A stretch of 64,000 bases of DNA from positions 62,001-126,000 of the forward strand of contig NZ_JAGPYN010000006.1 in assembly GCF_018069805.1 (NCBI RefSeq), read 5' to 3'. The stretch is from Pseudoalteromonas ostreae. GTDB taxonomy: Bacteria > Pseudomonadota > Gammaproteobacteria > Enterobacterales > Alteromonadaceae. The position numbers and the translations under genes are program-made. Shown here one piece after another: positions 19,401 through 27,096 of this stretch. Position 1 is the first letter of the stretch. Each line of letters starts with the position of its first letter. The notes under the pieces are model-generated. The model ran no database searches and was not told where the DNA came from. It saw only the letters and a program-made list of their open reading frames with translations.

Positions 19401-20562
19401 AGAGAACTGGCGACGCTTAGATTTATTTAGTCTAAGTAAAGATCCTAGCAAACAAACCGTCGCCTTGATCAACAACCGAAACGACCGTGTAGCACGTTCA
19501 AAAGTGTTTGCCCATATTCTCGCTGAAGATTTACCATTTGATAAAATGGTTGTCATTGGTACCAATGTTGATGGCTTTTACAGCTATTACTTACACGCTT
19601 TTGCTGAGCGCTTTGAGCGAATAATTAGCAATAACGATTTACAGGAATTAGAATCGTTATGCACTCAGCTACACTGTATAAAAAAAGCTGATACAGTTGC
19701 CGAAATAATAAACAAGGCACTTAAAAGTAGCTATCAGGCAAAAGAATTTACCGTCTTAAATAATGCACAGCAATTTACTGATTGGCTCAATGAACAGACA
19801 CAAACATTAAGTGAACAGCAGCAGATAAGTTTGCAAGATGTTTTTAATCACTATTTAAGCTATCAACACATGCAGCCTTTGTTGAGTGATTTAAAAAAGA
19901 ATCAACATAATTTACAAACAATATTACTGGAATTAGTCAAAAGTAAATGCATATTAATTACTAACTCCAAGGTAACCCCCGATCAATTAACGCTGATGTT
20001 AGCAACACTTGCGAGGCCTCACTGCCACCAAGTAATCATTGGTATGCAAAACATTAAAGGAGCTGGCTTAGGCTATGTTTACGGCTGGCAAAAATGGCAA
20101 AAGATTTACGATAGCATTAGTATGCTTTTAGATGGCAATTGCTCAGCTGAACAGTTCAAAAAAACCTTAACGCGCCTATCACTGATCAGTACATTCAGTC
20201 AGCTTGAACATGCTTATTTAAGCAATGCGTTATTAGAGATAAAAAAAATGTATCATGCGCAAAATGAATACAGCCAAGCTGAGCTTGTGCATATTCATGA
20301 ACGTTTGAATAAACATCAACAACAGCTAAACAATAAAACCGATAACCAACAACAAGGCTCATTAAAAAGATTTGCCATACAAGTGGCTGAGTCATTTTTA
20401 GATGCCGGGGCTGCCGTTAAACGCAAAAAAATTGCCAGCCAAGTTTATAAAGATATTGCAACCCAGCGTATAACTCTTGAAAAAGCTATTACGGTCTTAG
20501 GAAAGCTAAATCGCAATCAAAAGCCCGGTTGGTTAACATTTTCAAATAAAGATAACAACTAA
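16450..20562 (+). CDS. CapB/PgsB-like amide ligase with helical N-terminal extension
   Basis: 1370 residues, starting one base after the previous stop. Residues about 1-560 are almost wholly helical with HEAT/ARM-like pairs. A membrane segment at about 697-718 (GQLIFFVVGFMVYFWG) is followed at once by a P-loop, GGWGTRGKSGT (about 738-748). Then come ECMGLTP and TNAYPDHEDILGPTGID, which match the Mur-ligase-like ATPase PgsB/CapB (NVR-DH--VMGPT pattern). Bacillus PgsB is about 393 residues with an N-terminal membrane segment, so the catalytic core here is conserved, with about 690 residues added in front and a further region behind. PgsB activates the gamma-carboxylate by ATP and extends the chain; the same chemistry is inferred here. 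It closes the run and is followed by a 313-bp gap. Confidence 0.83.
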   Translation: MASTKKVTPSSELKDRLEHLLFADIANFWLDLYRQKYRQLVDELAQWELLQNMPDGEVQDIWLLRQAIAFLRHRVEHKQQSLQKLDASYLLFIERLSHAEISAEREFHILDYAQQLGATSEQLRQDKLAFNRWFDEGAVINRYQDIVADIEQTLKFLIGKLGDLSNRYLKKSSNDIEKAWQTLDLESFFLQLLTKTDNEHVRNALYRALANQVQLMHNHDGDPELSANLIETLVLALEEVKTPYLARLDILEILIHQRPTYIRAFIQQLILHTDECQLNAEQRLFILAALPKILTSQSTLSHLCEHLLMQLAEHSYPRVRQSVIEQAGNFSVSFLQNLLTERLKTETVDAVRFTLVKQLSSPRLDTDNFAFKLWWQLLSGNESFAIKRLTLELTARMMLNQQLETNQPNSVFKTYINCLNERLQSEPVLAIRRFISRTTEQLVAFEHQNLMAELEQVLPNSTALYQHDKALDEELLGRLLSRKAQQSEGYNVSKNKLTWQIRSGYRYAFRLWRFIHEWRNPSTDKRQSFNHSKARKPSAFMHVPSCSVAEISTTNVPGEPLFDTDEYSARPHLPLPDFLLSVLSQDNLKQPAKTYTPDGILLVTPPKSLFQRISSYIWLSINIDSLDTQRKGNEIEQNNYLTALNKRGFSFEFKAYGEQLGCTFDVEPNISKLYNKLSVSPLLVNIWLNFKEYLYSIYQNSIGQLIFFVVGFMVYFWGRHIRISRRIKTDRQAIPVCIGGWGTRGKSGTERLKAALFSSLALKVITKTTGCEATLIYARSNGEQFEVPLFRPFDKASIWEQSDVLHFAKNVKADVFLWECMGLTPRYVKILRQWMQDSFSTITNAYPDHEDILGPTGIDVAREMTNFIGPKSQLFTSEQTMFPILDKDATQKNSTLIQAHWGDGYQITPDIRALYPYDEHPDNIALVCKMAAYIGLEKDFAFKETAQRIIPDIGVLQHFSPVPFAQFSMSFVNSMSANERLATIENWRRLDLFSLSKDPSKQTVALINNRNDRVARSKVFAHILAEDLPFDKMVVIGTNVDGFYSYYLHAFAERFERIISNNDLQELESLCTQLHCIKKADTVAEIINKALKSSYQAKEFTVLNNAQQFTDWLNEQTQTLSEQQQISLQDVFNHYLSYQHMQPLLSDLKKNQHNLQTILLELVKSKCILITNSKVTPDQLTLMLATLARPHCHQVIIGMQNIKGAGLGYVYGWQKWQKIYDSISMLLDGNCSAEQFKKTLTRLSLISTFSQLEHAYLSNALLEIKKMYHAQNEYSQAELVHIHERLNKHQQQLNNKTDNQQQGSLKRFAIQVAESFLDAGAAVKRKKIASQVYKDIATQRITLEKAITVLGKLNRNQKPGWLTFSNKDNN

Positions 20563-20780
20563 GTTAATTACACCGCAAAAACCAACAAAGCCTTAATTAC
20601 TAATTAAGACATGCCTACATAAACGAATGTATTAACTTAATTTTCAACTGAAATTTTAGTTATAAAATAAGTAAAATTTTTTTTAAAGAATTACATGCAG
20701 CAAGTCAATGTTTGCTAATGAATTATTTAACAAAGGCAAACAAAGCTGTGAATTATTGCAAAAACAAGCATGCTCAACAT

Positions 20781-20809
20781 TTGACCGAACACGCAAAACA
20801 TAGCAAAAT
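20781..20809 (+). promoter_or_regulatory. Candidate sigma-70 promoter of the secreted-protein gene
   Basis: TTGACC (20781-20786), a 17-bp spacer and CAAAAT (20804-20809) lie 67 bp before the ATG at 20876. The 313-bp gap after the CapB-like gene (20563-20875) holds no gene. It also contains a short hairpin, CTTAATT-ACT-AATTAAG (20592-20608), that lacks a U tract. Confidence 0.4.
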
Positions 20810-20820
20810 AGTACCATTAC

Positions 20821-20842
20821 TTGTTAACAACAATGTTAACAA
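20821..20842. promoter_or_regulatory. Paired palindrome, possible operator
   Basis: The arms TTGTTAAC and GTTAACAA are separated by six bases, and each contains the palindrome GTTAAC. The element lies just downstream of the candidate promoter and 33 bp before the start codon, where a repressor could block transcription. No regulator is known for it. Confidence 0.35.
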
Positions 20843-20875
20843 AAACAAAGAAGATTACTTTGTAGGAGAAGTACT

Positions 20876-22090
20876 ATGAAAAACTCATTGTTTAAGCTTG
20901 CAACATTACCTTTATTAATTGCTTCAGGCTTTGTAGCAGCATCAACGAACCTAGTAACAAATAGTTCTTTTGAAAATACTGCAACAATTTATGGAACATG
21001 GGGGTTATTAAATCAAGTATCTGGTTGGCAACGCTCAAACAATGCTAAGTTTGAAATCCAAACCAATCGACTTGGCCTCATCAATGCTCAACAAGGCAGT
21101 CAGTATTTAGAATTAGATTCAACAGCTAATTATAGTGTTTTTCAAACATTGGATACTGACGCTGATCACAACTATGAAGTGAGCTTTTATTATTCAGCAC
21201 GTGTAAATGGCGATGCAGATACGAATAAGGCAGAAGTATATTGGGATGGTGAGTTACTCGATACGTTAAATTCAAGCACCAAAGGCTGGCAAAAGTTTAC
21301 GTACACTGTAAAAGCGAGCTCTACATCGACAGAGCTTAAATTTATCGGCGCAGGTAAATCTGATTCATATGGTGCATTAATTGATGATGTTCAAGTAACT
21401 AGTCAATGTGCATCAGGTTTATACGGCATTAATAACTTTGGTACAAATGAAGAAGGGTTTGTTTACTTTTTTAATACTGACACAAACACATACTCTAAAG
21501 TAACAGGTTTAAGTAACACGGCATCAAATATTGCATCACATAATGGTGCTCTATATTTCATGGAACAATTAAATAGCTCGACTAAAGCATCGCAAATTTT
21601 ATCACTTGATCTTGCTACGAATAAGCAGGCATTAGTTACATCAGCAACTTCGTACCCGATTTACCGCTCTGCGATGAACGCTGATGGCACTACACTACGT
21701 ACCACAAGCAAAACATACATGTACGATTTTGACCTAACGACAGGTGATAAAACTGTACTTGGTAAATTGGCTTTTCCAGGTGATTCGTTTGCTGATGGTG
21801 ATATTGCTTATTCAGCTGATAATAATGTTCTTTACGTTCTCACCGGTAAAGCACTTTATACTATTGACCAAGGTTCAATGGAGTTGTCTTTAATTGGTGA
21901 GCACGGCATTAATCAAGCATCTGGTATCGCGATTGCTGCAGATGGCACTATTTATGTATCAGGACGTGTAAAAGGTGAGAATGCTAAAATCTACATGTTA
22001 GATCAAAATACTGCGGCGGCGGCATTCGTTATGAATGGCCCTTCGCATGTTAATGATTTAACGTTTGTCGATAGTAACTACTGTAACTAA
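20876..22090 (+). CDS. Secreted protein: lectin-like N-terminal domain plus beta-propeller-like repeats
   Basis: 404 residues with GTAGGAG before the ATG and a clear signal peptide ending ASGFVAAS. Residues about 24-175 (TNLVTNSSFENTA, GSQYLELD, NYEVSFYYSAR, LIDDVQV) have the look of a DUF642/carbohydrate-binding jelly-roll domain. Residues about 180-404 carry repeated blades such as GALYFMEQL, NNVLYVLTG and DGTIYVSGR, as in a lactonase-like propeller. There is no PEP-CTERM or GlyGly-CTERM tail and no catalytic motif. It has its own promoter and terminator, so it is not part of the Cap-like operon, although its position next to it suggests a matrix or surface role. Function unknown. Confidence 0.72.
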   Translation: MKNSLFKLATLPLLIASGFVAASTNLVTNSSFENTATIYGTWGLLNQVSGWQRSNNAKFEIQTNRLGLINAQQGSQYLELDSTANYSVFQTLDTDADHNYEVSFYYSARVNGDADTNKAEVYWDGELLDTLNSSTKGWQKFTYTVKASSTSTELKFIGAGKSDSYGALIDDVQVTSQCASGLYGINNFGTNEEGFVYFFNTDTNTYSKVTGLSNTASNIASHNGALYFMEQLNSSTKASQILSLDLATNKQALVTSATSYPIYRSAMNADGTTLRTTSKTYMYDFDLTTGDKTVLGKLAFPGDSFADGDIAYSADNNVLYVLTGKALYTIDQGSMELSLIGEHGINQASGIAIAADGTIYVSGRVKGENAKIYMLDQNTAAAAFVMNGPSHVNDLTFVDSNYCN

Positions 22091-22116
22091 TCTACATAGT
22101 GAATAAATATTTATTT

Positions 22117-22147
22117 AAAAGCCGAGTAATTTTATTACTCGGCTTTT
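22117..22147 (+). terminator. Rho-independent terminator
   Basis: A 13-bp perfect stem, AAAAGCCGAGTAA / TTACTCGGCTTTT, with a TTTTA loop, 27 bases after the stop at 22090. The A-rich and T-rich flanks allow termination in both directions. Confidence 0.9.
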
Positions 22148-22524
22148 ATTGCCGGTGGACACATTCTGTGTACCATCTTATTTACCTGCCAGACAAAATA
22201 ATGAAAGAGTCTTTTCATTGTGCTTATTGCCCTTAAGTCCTGTAGAGCATTGCGCCACCTCTTAATTAAGGCTCTAAGCCATCAGTAAGCTAACTATCGC
22301 AAGCACTTCCCCTGCACTGCCCGTATATGTATACTTAGCCGCAATTGCAGCTAGGATAAGGGTGTGCTCTTACCCTCTAAGTAAAAGCTTAATGAGCAAA
22401 CCATTACCTTAGCTGCATTAATAATAATATTCATGGCCACCCGTTCTGCTTGTGTTAAAGCATATGAACGACCAAAGCAAAAAATATAAGGCCGCAATAA
22501 TTAACGTTGAGTTAGGAAGTAAAT
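22148..22524. other. Intergenic region, no recognisable gene
   Basis: About 375 bp between the terminator and the POT transporter. The only signal is two short open stretches on the minus strand near 22290-22440 that are out of frame with each other and carry no recognisable motif. They could be debris of an old gene. AGGAAG before 22525 is the ribosome site of the transporter. Confidence 0.5.
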
Positions 22525-23955
22525 ATGAGTTCATTACCTAAAGCAGGTGATTTTTTAGGTCATCCTAAAGGATTATTTCTGTTGTTCGGCACAGAAATGT
22601 GGGAACGATTTGGTTATTACGGCATGCGTGCCATTTTAGTACTTTATCTTGTTGCTATTGTCCAAGACGGTGGTTTTGGTTGGAGTAATGCAGACGCACT
22701 AAGCCTTTATGGTACGTTCACAATGGCAGTTTATATCACTCCATTATTTGGTGGTTGGTTAGCCGATAATGTACTTGGTCAACGAAAAGCCATAATTATC
22801 GGTGGCTTGCTAATGGCTGCGGGGCATTTTACTATGGGTATCCCCCACGGTATGTTAGCCGGCCAAGAAGAAAACGTATTTTATGTTGGCCTCGCATTAT
22901 TATGTATGGGTAACGGTTTATTTAAACCTAATATCTCAACTATGGTTGGCGACTTATATAAAGAAGGTGATCAACGTCGTGATGGCGCCTTCACAATATT
23001 CTATATGGGTATCAACTTAGGTGGTGCGCTTGGTCCACTTGTTGCGGGTTTCGCAGCGGCATCTATGGGTTGGCAATATGGCTTCGTTGTTGCTGGTATT
23101 GGTATGCTAATTTCGGTAGCGATGCAAGTAGTACTTAGTAATAAGTACTTAGGTGATATTGGTGTTGTTCCTGCCGCTAAATTAGCGCAATCACAATCAA
23201 CTTCAAATACCAAAGAGCCGCTCACAAAAGTGGAAACTGACCGTATAAAAGTTATTTTCACTATGAGTGTATTTAGTATCATATTTTGGATGGGTTTTGA
23301 GCAAGCCGGTGGCTTGATGAATTTATTCGCTAATGATTACACAGACCGTATGTTGTTCAACTTTGAAATTCCAGCGTCTTGGTTCCAATCATTAAACTCA
23401 ATCTTCATCATTATTTTTGCGCCTATGGTTGCCATAGTATGGTTGAAACTTGATAAACGAGAGCCTAATTCTCCAGTTAAATTTGCCATTGCGTTGATAT
23501 TCTTAGCGCTTGGCTTTATCACTATGATTTTAGCACTTATGACCCAAGGTCAAGGTGAGCCACTACAGATCAGCATGATGTGGTTAGTATTATTTTACTT
23601 ATTCCATACCTTGGGTGAATTATGTTTATCGCCTATCGGTTTATCAATGGTGAGTAAACTAGCACCACTGCGTTTAGCATCAATGCTAATGGGCATTTGG
23701 TTCCTATGTACTGCTGTTGCGAATAAGATTGCTGGTTTCGTAGGTTCATTCTTAGGTGAAGGCGAAGAAGCGCTAGATAACGCATTAGGCATTTTTATTG
23801 GTTTAGGCGCTACTGCTGTTCTTTCTGCTGTGATCATGTACTTACTAAGCGATAAGCTCGTTAAGTGGATGCACGGTGCTGAAGGTCAGCACGAACCACA
23901 CACGCAAGAACACATTTTAGCTGAAGAGCTTGAAGTCGTTGCTGAAAAACCGTAA
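22525..23955 (+). CDS. Proton-dependent oligopeptide transporter (POT/PTR2 family)
   Basis: 476 residues with 12-14 membrane segments. The N-terminus contains the POT ExxER-type motif in EMWERFGYYGMR (about residue 24), which takes part in proton coupling. The PTR2 signature region around FYMGINLGGALGPL (about 160-175) and a loop bearing ALLCMGNGLFKPNIS are also present. Length and motifs match bacterial di/tripeptide symporters such as DtpT. It should import small peptides at the inner membrane using the proton gradient. It stands alone between two terminators. The exact substrate range cannot be read from the sequence. Confidence 0.92.
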   Translation: MSSLPKAGDFLGHPKGLFLLFGTEMWERFGYYGMRAILVLYLVAIVQDGGFGWSNADALSLYGTFTMAVYITPLFGGWLADNVLGQRKAIIIGGLLMAAGHFTMGIPHGMLAGQEENVFYVGLALLCMGNGLFKPNISTMVGDLYKEGDQRRDGAFTIFYMGINLGGALGPLVAGFAAASMGWQYGFVVAGIGMLISVAMQVVLSNKYLGDIGVVPAAKLAQSQSTSNTKEPLTKVETDRIKVIFTMSVFSIIFWMGFEQAGGLMNLFANDYTDRMLFNFEIPASWFQSLNSIFIIIFAPMVAIVWLKLDKREPNSPVKFAIALIFLALGFITMILALMTQGQGEPLQISMMWLVLFYLFHTLGELCLSPIGLSMVSKLAPLRLASMLMGIWFLCTAVANKIAGFVGSFLGEGEEALDNALGIFIGLGATAVLSAVIMYLLSDKLVKWMHGAEGQHEPHTQEHILAEELEVVAEKP

Positions 23956-23971
23956 CTCTGTGTTCATTATC

Positions 23972-24003
23972 TCCCCACAAGCTATGATACTTGTGGGGAT
24001 TTT
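23972..24003 (+). terminator. Rho-independent terminator
   Basis: A 10-bp stem, TCCCCACAAG / CTTGTGGGGA, with an 8-base loop, followed by TTTT, 16 bases after the POT stop codon. Confidence 0.9.
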
Positions 24004-24109
24004 AATTCCTCTATTTATATTGGGATAGTAACCACTGCTGCCTATTTCGTTGAGCTTATCAATCTTCGTTTAGCGAAAACGGTGAGTTTTTTAACAAATA
24101 CAGCCCTAT

Positions 24110-24127
24110 CGTAAACAATTCATTACA
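24110..24127. promoter_or_regulatory. Candidate TyrR box upstream of hppD
   Basis: CGTAAACAATTCATTACA matches TGTAAA-N6-TTTACA at 10 of 12 positions with the key G and C present. It lies about 300 bp before hppD in a 426-bp gap with no gene. The distance is long for direct promoter contact, so the call is tentative. The presence of tyrR at the window edge makes it plausible. Confidence 0.4.
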
Positions 24128-24429
24128 ACACGTATATTTAATAAAGAGTGAATAGTTCCTTTACTTAATTACTTTCCTCCTCAAATAAAAACAAATTAAA
24201 CAAATTTATCAAATAGTTAATTAAATTCCGAGTTACTTAATACGAGGTCTTTGAATACAAATATCAAAACCAAGCATTTATGCTCATTCGTTTTAAAATG
24301 ATCGTCCCATTTAATTTACAAATAACCATTTGGCTAAATAGCCTTGAGCTCTTCCCCTTTTACTAGTTATGGTTAATTATCTGCGCATCAGACACAACAA
24401 GACGCAGTGTTTATTGCGGGAGAATTATA

Positions 24430-25476
24430 ATGAGTGAAGTAACTAACCCTTTAGGTTTGGTAGGTATCGAGTTTACTGAATACGCTACACCTGATGCAGA
24501 TTATATGGATAAAGTATTTACCGATTTTGGTTTTTCAAAGCTCAAAACATTTAAAGGTAAAGACATTGTTTATTACAACCAAAACGATATTCACTTTTTA
24601 CTAAATAATGAACGTGATGGTTTCTCTGCAGAGTTTGCAAAAAGTCATGGTCCTGCAATTTGTTCTATGGGTTGGCGTGTTGAGAATGCTCAACAGGCAT
24701 TTGACACCGCAGTAGAGCGTGGTGCAAAACCAGCAACTGATTCAACTCATAAAGACCTACCATACCCGGCAATTTACGGTATTGGTGACAGCTTAATTTA
24801 TTTCATTGAGCAATTTGGTGACAAAGGTTCAATCTATGAGCAAGACTTTGAAGACTTAAGCGAACAAAACATTGTTGATGATAAAGGCTTTATCCGCATC
24901 GACCATTTAACTAATAACGTTTATAAAGGCACTATGGAAACATGGGCTAACTTTTATAAAGACGTATTTGGTTTTACTGAAGTGCGTTACTTTGATATCA
25001 AAGGCCAAAAAACAGCCTTGATCTCTTATGCACTTAAATCACCGTGCGGCACCTTCTCGATTCCAATCAATGAAGGTAAAGGCAACGATAACAACCAAAT
25101 CGATGAATACCTTGGTGAATACAATGGCCCAGGCGTGCAGCATTTAGCATTTTTAACTGATGACCTAGTAAGCTCACTAGATAAGCTTGATAAATCAACC
25201 ATTGCCACGCTTGATATTATTCCTGAATACTACGATACAATTTTCGATCGTGTACCTTGGGTTGCAGAAGATAAAGAAAAGATCCGTGAACATCAGATCT
25301 TAGTCGATAGCCAAAGTGAAAATTGCTACTTATTGCAAATTTTCTCGAAAAACTTATTTGGCCCAATCTTTATCGAGATGATCCAGCGCGTTGATGACGG
25401 CGGTTTTGGTGAAGGTAACTTCCAAGCACTGTTTGAATCAATCGAGCGCGACCAAGAGCGCCGCGGCGTTTTATAA
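24430..25476 (+). CDS. hppD: 4-hydroxyphenylpyruvate dioxygenase
   Basis: 348 residues, the usual bacterial length, with GGGAG before the ATG. The fold is two vicinal-oxygen-chelate domains. The C-terminal domain carries the iron ligands His near 158 (RIDHLTNN), His near 236 (VQHLAF) and Glu near 315 (FIEMIQR), and the terminal FGEGNFQALFESIE helix that gates the active site. The enzyme converts 4-hydroxyphenylpyruvate and oxygen to homogentisate and CO2, the second step of tyrosine breakdown, in the cytosol. fah follows 150 bp later, but a strong terminator lies between, so fah probably has its own promoter. Homogentisate dioxygenase and maleylacetoacetate isomerase are not in the window. 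Homogentisate build-up can give brown pyomelanin. Confidence 0.96.
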   Translation: MSEVTNPLGLVGIEFTEYATPDADYMDKVFTDFGFSKLKTFKGKDIVYYNQNDIHFLLNNERDGFSAEFAKSHGPAICSMGWRVENAQQAFDTAVERGAKPATDSTHKDLPYPAIYGIGDSLIYFIEQFGDKGSIYEQDFEDLSEQNIVDDKGFIRIDHLTNNVYKGTMETWANFYKDVFGFTEVRYFDIKGQKTALISYALKSPCGTFSIPINEGKGNDNNQIDEYLGEYNGPGVQHLAFLTDDLVSSLDKLDKSTIATLDIIPEYYDTIFDRVPWVAEDKEKIREHQILVDSQSENCYLLQIFSKNLFGPIFIEMIQRVDDGGFGEGNFQALFESIERDQERRGVL

Positions 25477-25494
25477 GCACCGTATTGTAAATTT

Positions 25495-25521
25495 AAAAAG
25501 CAGCGTACTTCGCTGCTTTTT
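25495..25521 (+). terminator. Rho-independent terminator after hppD
   Basis: A perfect 11-bp stem, AAAAAGCAGCG / CGCTGCTTTTT, with loop TACTT, 18 bases after the hppD stop. Confidence 0.92.
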
Positions 25522-25629
25522 GTCGTTTCATCAATATTATAAATAACAATCTGAATTTCACTGTTTAAATCACGCTATTCATCACCATATCCACTGTAAA
25601 GCGCGACAGACTAAACCAAAGGAAATGTA

Positions 25630-26943
25630 ATGAGTTTAATTAACGAAACCCATGATATAAATTTAACTAGCTGGGTTGCCTCAGCGAACGTTGCAAATTG
25701 TGACTTCCCAATCCAAAACCTACCATTTGCAGCTGTACGTCGTAAGAATTCTAACGAAGCTTTTCGCGGTGCCGTTGCCATTGGCGACCACGTTATCGAC
25801 CTTGCCAAAGTAAACGAGTTAGCTATTTTCTCAGGCGATGCACAAACAGCCGTAGCAGCAGCAAGCCAAGCAACATTAAATGAATTTATGGGCCTTGGTC
25901 AGCGATATTGGTCAGCGCTACGTTTAGCATTATCTAAAGCATTACGCGAAGGCGCCGCTGAACAAACTAAGTTAAGCGACGCATTAATTGCCCAAGCAGA
26001 CATTGAGTTTTCGTTACCATGTCGTATTGGCGATTACACTGACTTTTACACATCTATCTATCATGCAACAGCAGTCGGTAGCTTATTCCGTCCTGACAAC
26101 CCGTTACTGCCTAACTATAAATGGGTACCCATTGGTTACCATGGCCGTTCTTCATCAATTGATGTGTCAGGTCAAACCTTTCATCGCCCAAATGGTCAAA
26201 CTAAAGCGCCAGACGCTGAAGTACCATCGCTTGGTCCGTGTAAACGTTTAGATTATGAGTTAGAGCTAGGCATTTATTTAGGTAAAGGTAATGAATTAGG
26301 TGATGCCATTGCTATCGAAAACGCTGAAAACCATGTATTTGGTTTTTGTGTATTCAATGACTGGTCAGCACGTGATTTACAGGCATGGGAATACCAACCA
26401 TTAGGTCCATTCCTTGCGAAAAACTTTGCATCAACCGTATCACCGTGGATTGTCACTACCGAAGCATTAGCACCTTATAGAACATCATGGACTCGTGATG
26501 AAAATGACCCTCAGCCACTAGGTTATTTAGAATCAAGCCAAAACCGTGAGCTTGGCGCCTTTGATATAAAAATGGACGTGCAAATTGAGACCGCTAAAAT
26601 GCGCGAACAAGGTGCTGCGCCTTCATTAGTCTCTAAATCAAGTTTCAAGCATTCATACTGGACAGTCGCGCAAATGGTTACTCACCACACTGTAAATGGC
26701 TGTAACTTTATGCCAGGTGATATGCTAGGCTCAGGTACACAATCAGGTCCGACTCACGAAGAAGCAGGGTCATTACTTGAACTGTCTCGTGGTGGTAAAG
26801 AAAAAATCACCCTTAATAACGGTGAGCAACGTAGCTTTTTAGAAGATGGTGACAACGTTATTATGCGTGGTTGGTGTGAAAAAGCCGGTTTTGCTCGCAT
26901 CGGTTTCGGCAGCGTTGAAGGAACAGTTCTTCCTGCTAAGTGA
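25630..26943 (+). CDS. fah: Fumarylacetoacetase
   Basis: 437 residues, close to the long FAH form, with AAAGGAAATG as ribosome site. The N-terminal SH3-like domain (FPIQNLPFAAVRR) is followed by the FAH catalytic domain with DYTDFYTSIYHA (metal ligand Asp), GYHGRSSS, ELELGIYLGKGN, FNDWSARDLQAWEY, and GSGTQSGPT near the end. The enzyme hydrolyses fumarylacetoacetate to fumarate and acetoacetate, the last step of tyrosine catabolism, in the cytosol. It pairs with hppD upstream. The middle enzymes of the pathway must lie elsewhere. Confidence 0.95.
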   Translation: MSLINETHDINLTSWVASANVANCDFPIQNLPFAAVRRKNSNEAFRGAVAIGDHVIDLAKVNELAIFSGDAQTAVAAASQATLNEFMGLGQRYWSALRLALSKALREGAAEQTKLSDALIAQADIEFSLPCRIGDYTDFYTSIYHATAVGSLFRPDNPLLPNYKWVPIGYHGRSSSIDVSGQTFHRPNGQTKAPDAEVPSLGPCKRLDYELELGIYLGKGNELGDAIAIENAENHVFGFCVFNDWSARDLQAWEYQPLGPFLAKNFASTVSPWIVTTEALAPYRTSWTRDENDPQPLGYLESSQNRELGAFDIKMDVQIETAKMREQGAAPSLVSKSSFKHSYWTVAQMVTHHTVNGCNFMPGDMLGSGTQSGPTHEEAGSLLELSRGGKEKITLNNGEQRSFLEDGDNVIMRGWCEKAGFARIGFGSVEGTVLPAK

Positions 26944-26979
26944 TTAAATCATCACTACTTTTAACAGAACGTTAATAGC

Positions 26980-27007
26980 AAAGGTGCTTTTATAAGTACC
27001 TTTTTTT
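26980..27007 (+). terminator. Rho-independent terminator after fah
   Basis: Stem AAAGGTGCTT / AAGTACCTTT with one G-U pair and loop TTAT, followed by a T run, 37 bases after the stop. Confidence 0.8.
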
Positions 27008-27096
27008 CTTTTTATTCTATGCAATTACAATTTTTTACTGGCTTTTTCAGCTCAGATTGCTATCTTAACTCGGTTAATAGCCAGTATTTATAAGCC

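Noticed and set aside
19191-19565. 124-codon minus-strand frame
   Set aside because: Antisense to the CapB catalytic region; no independent support.
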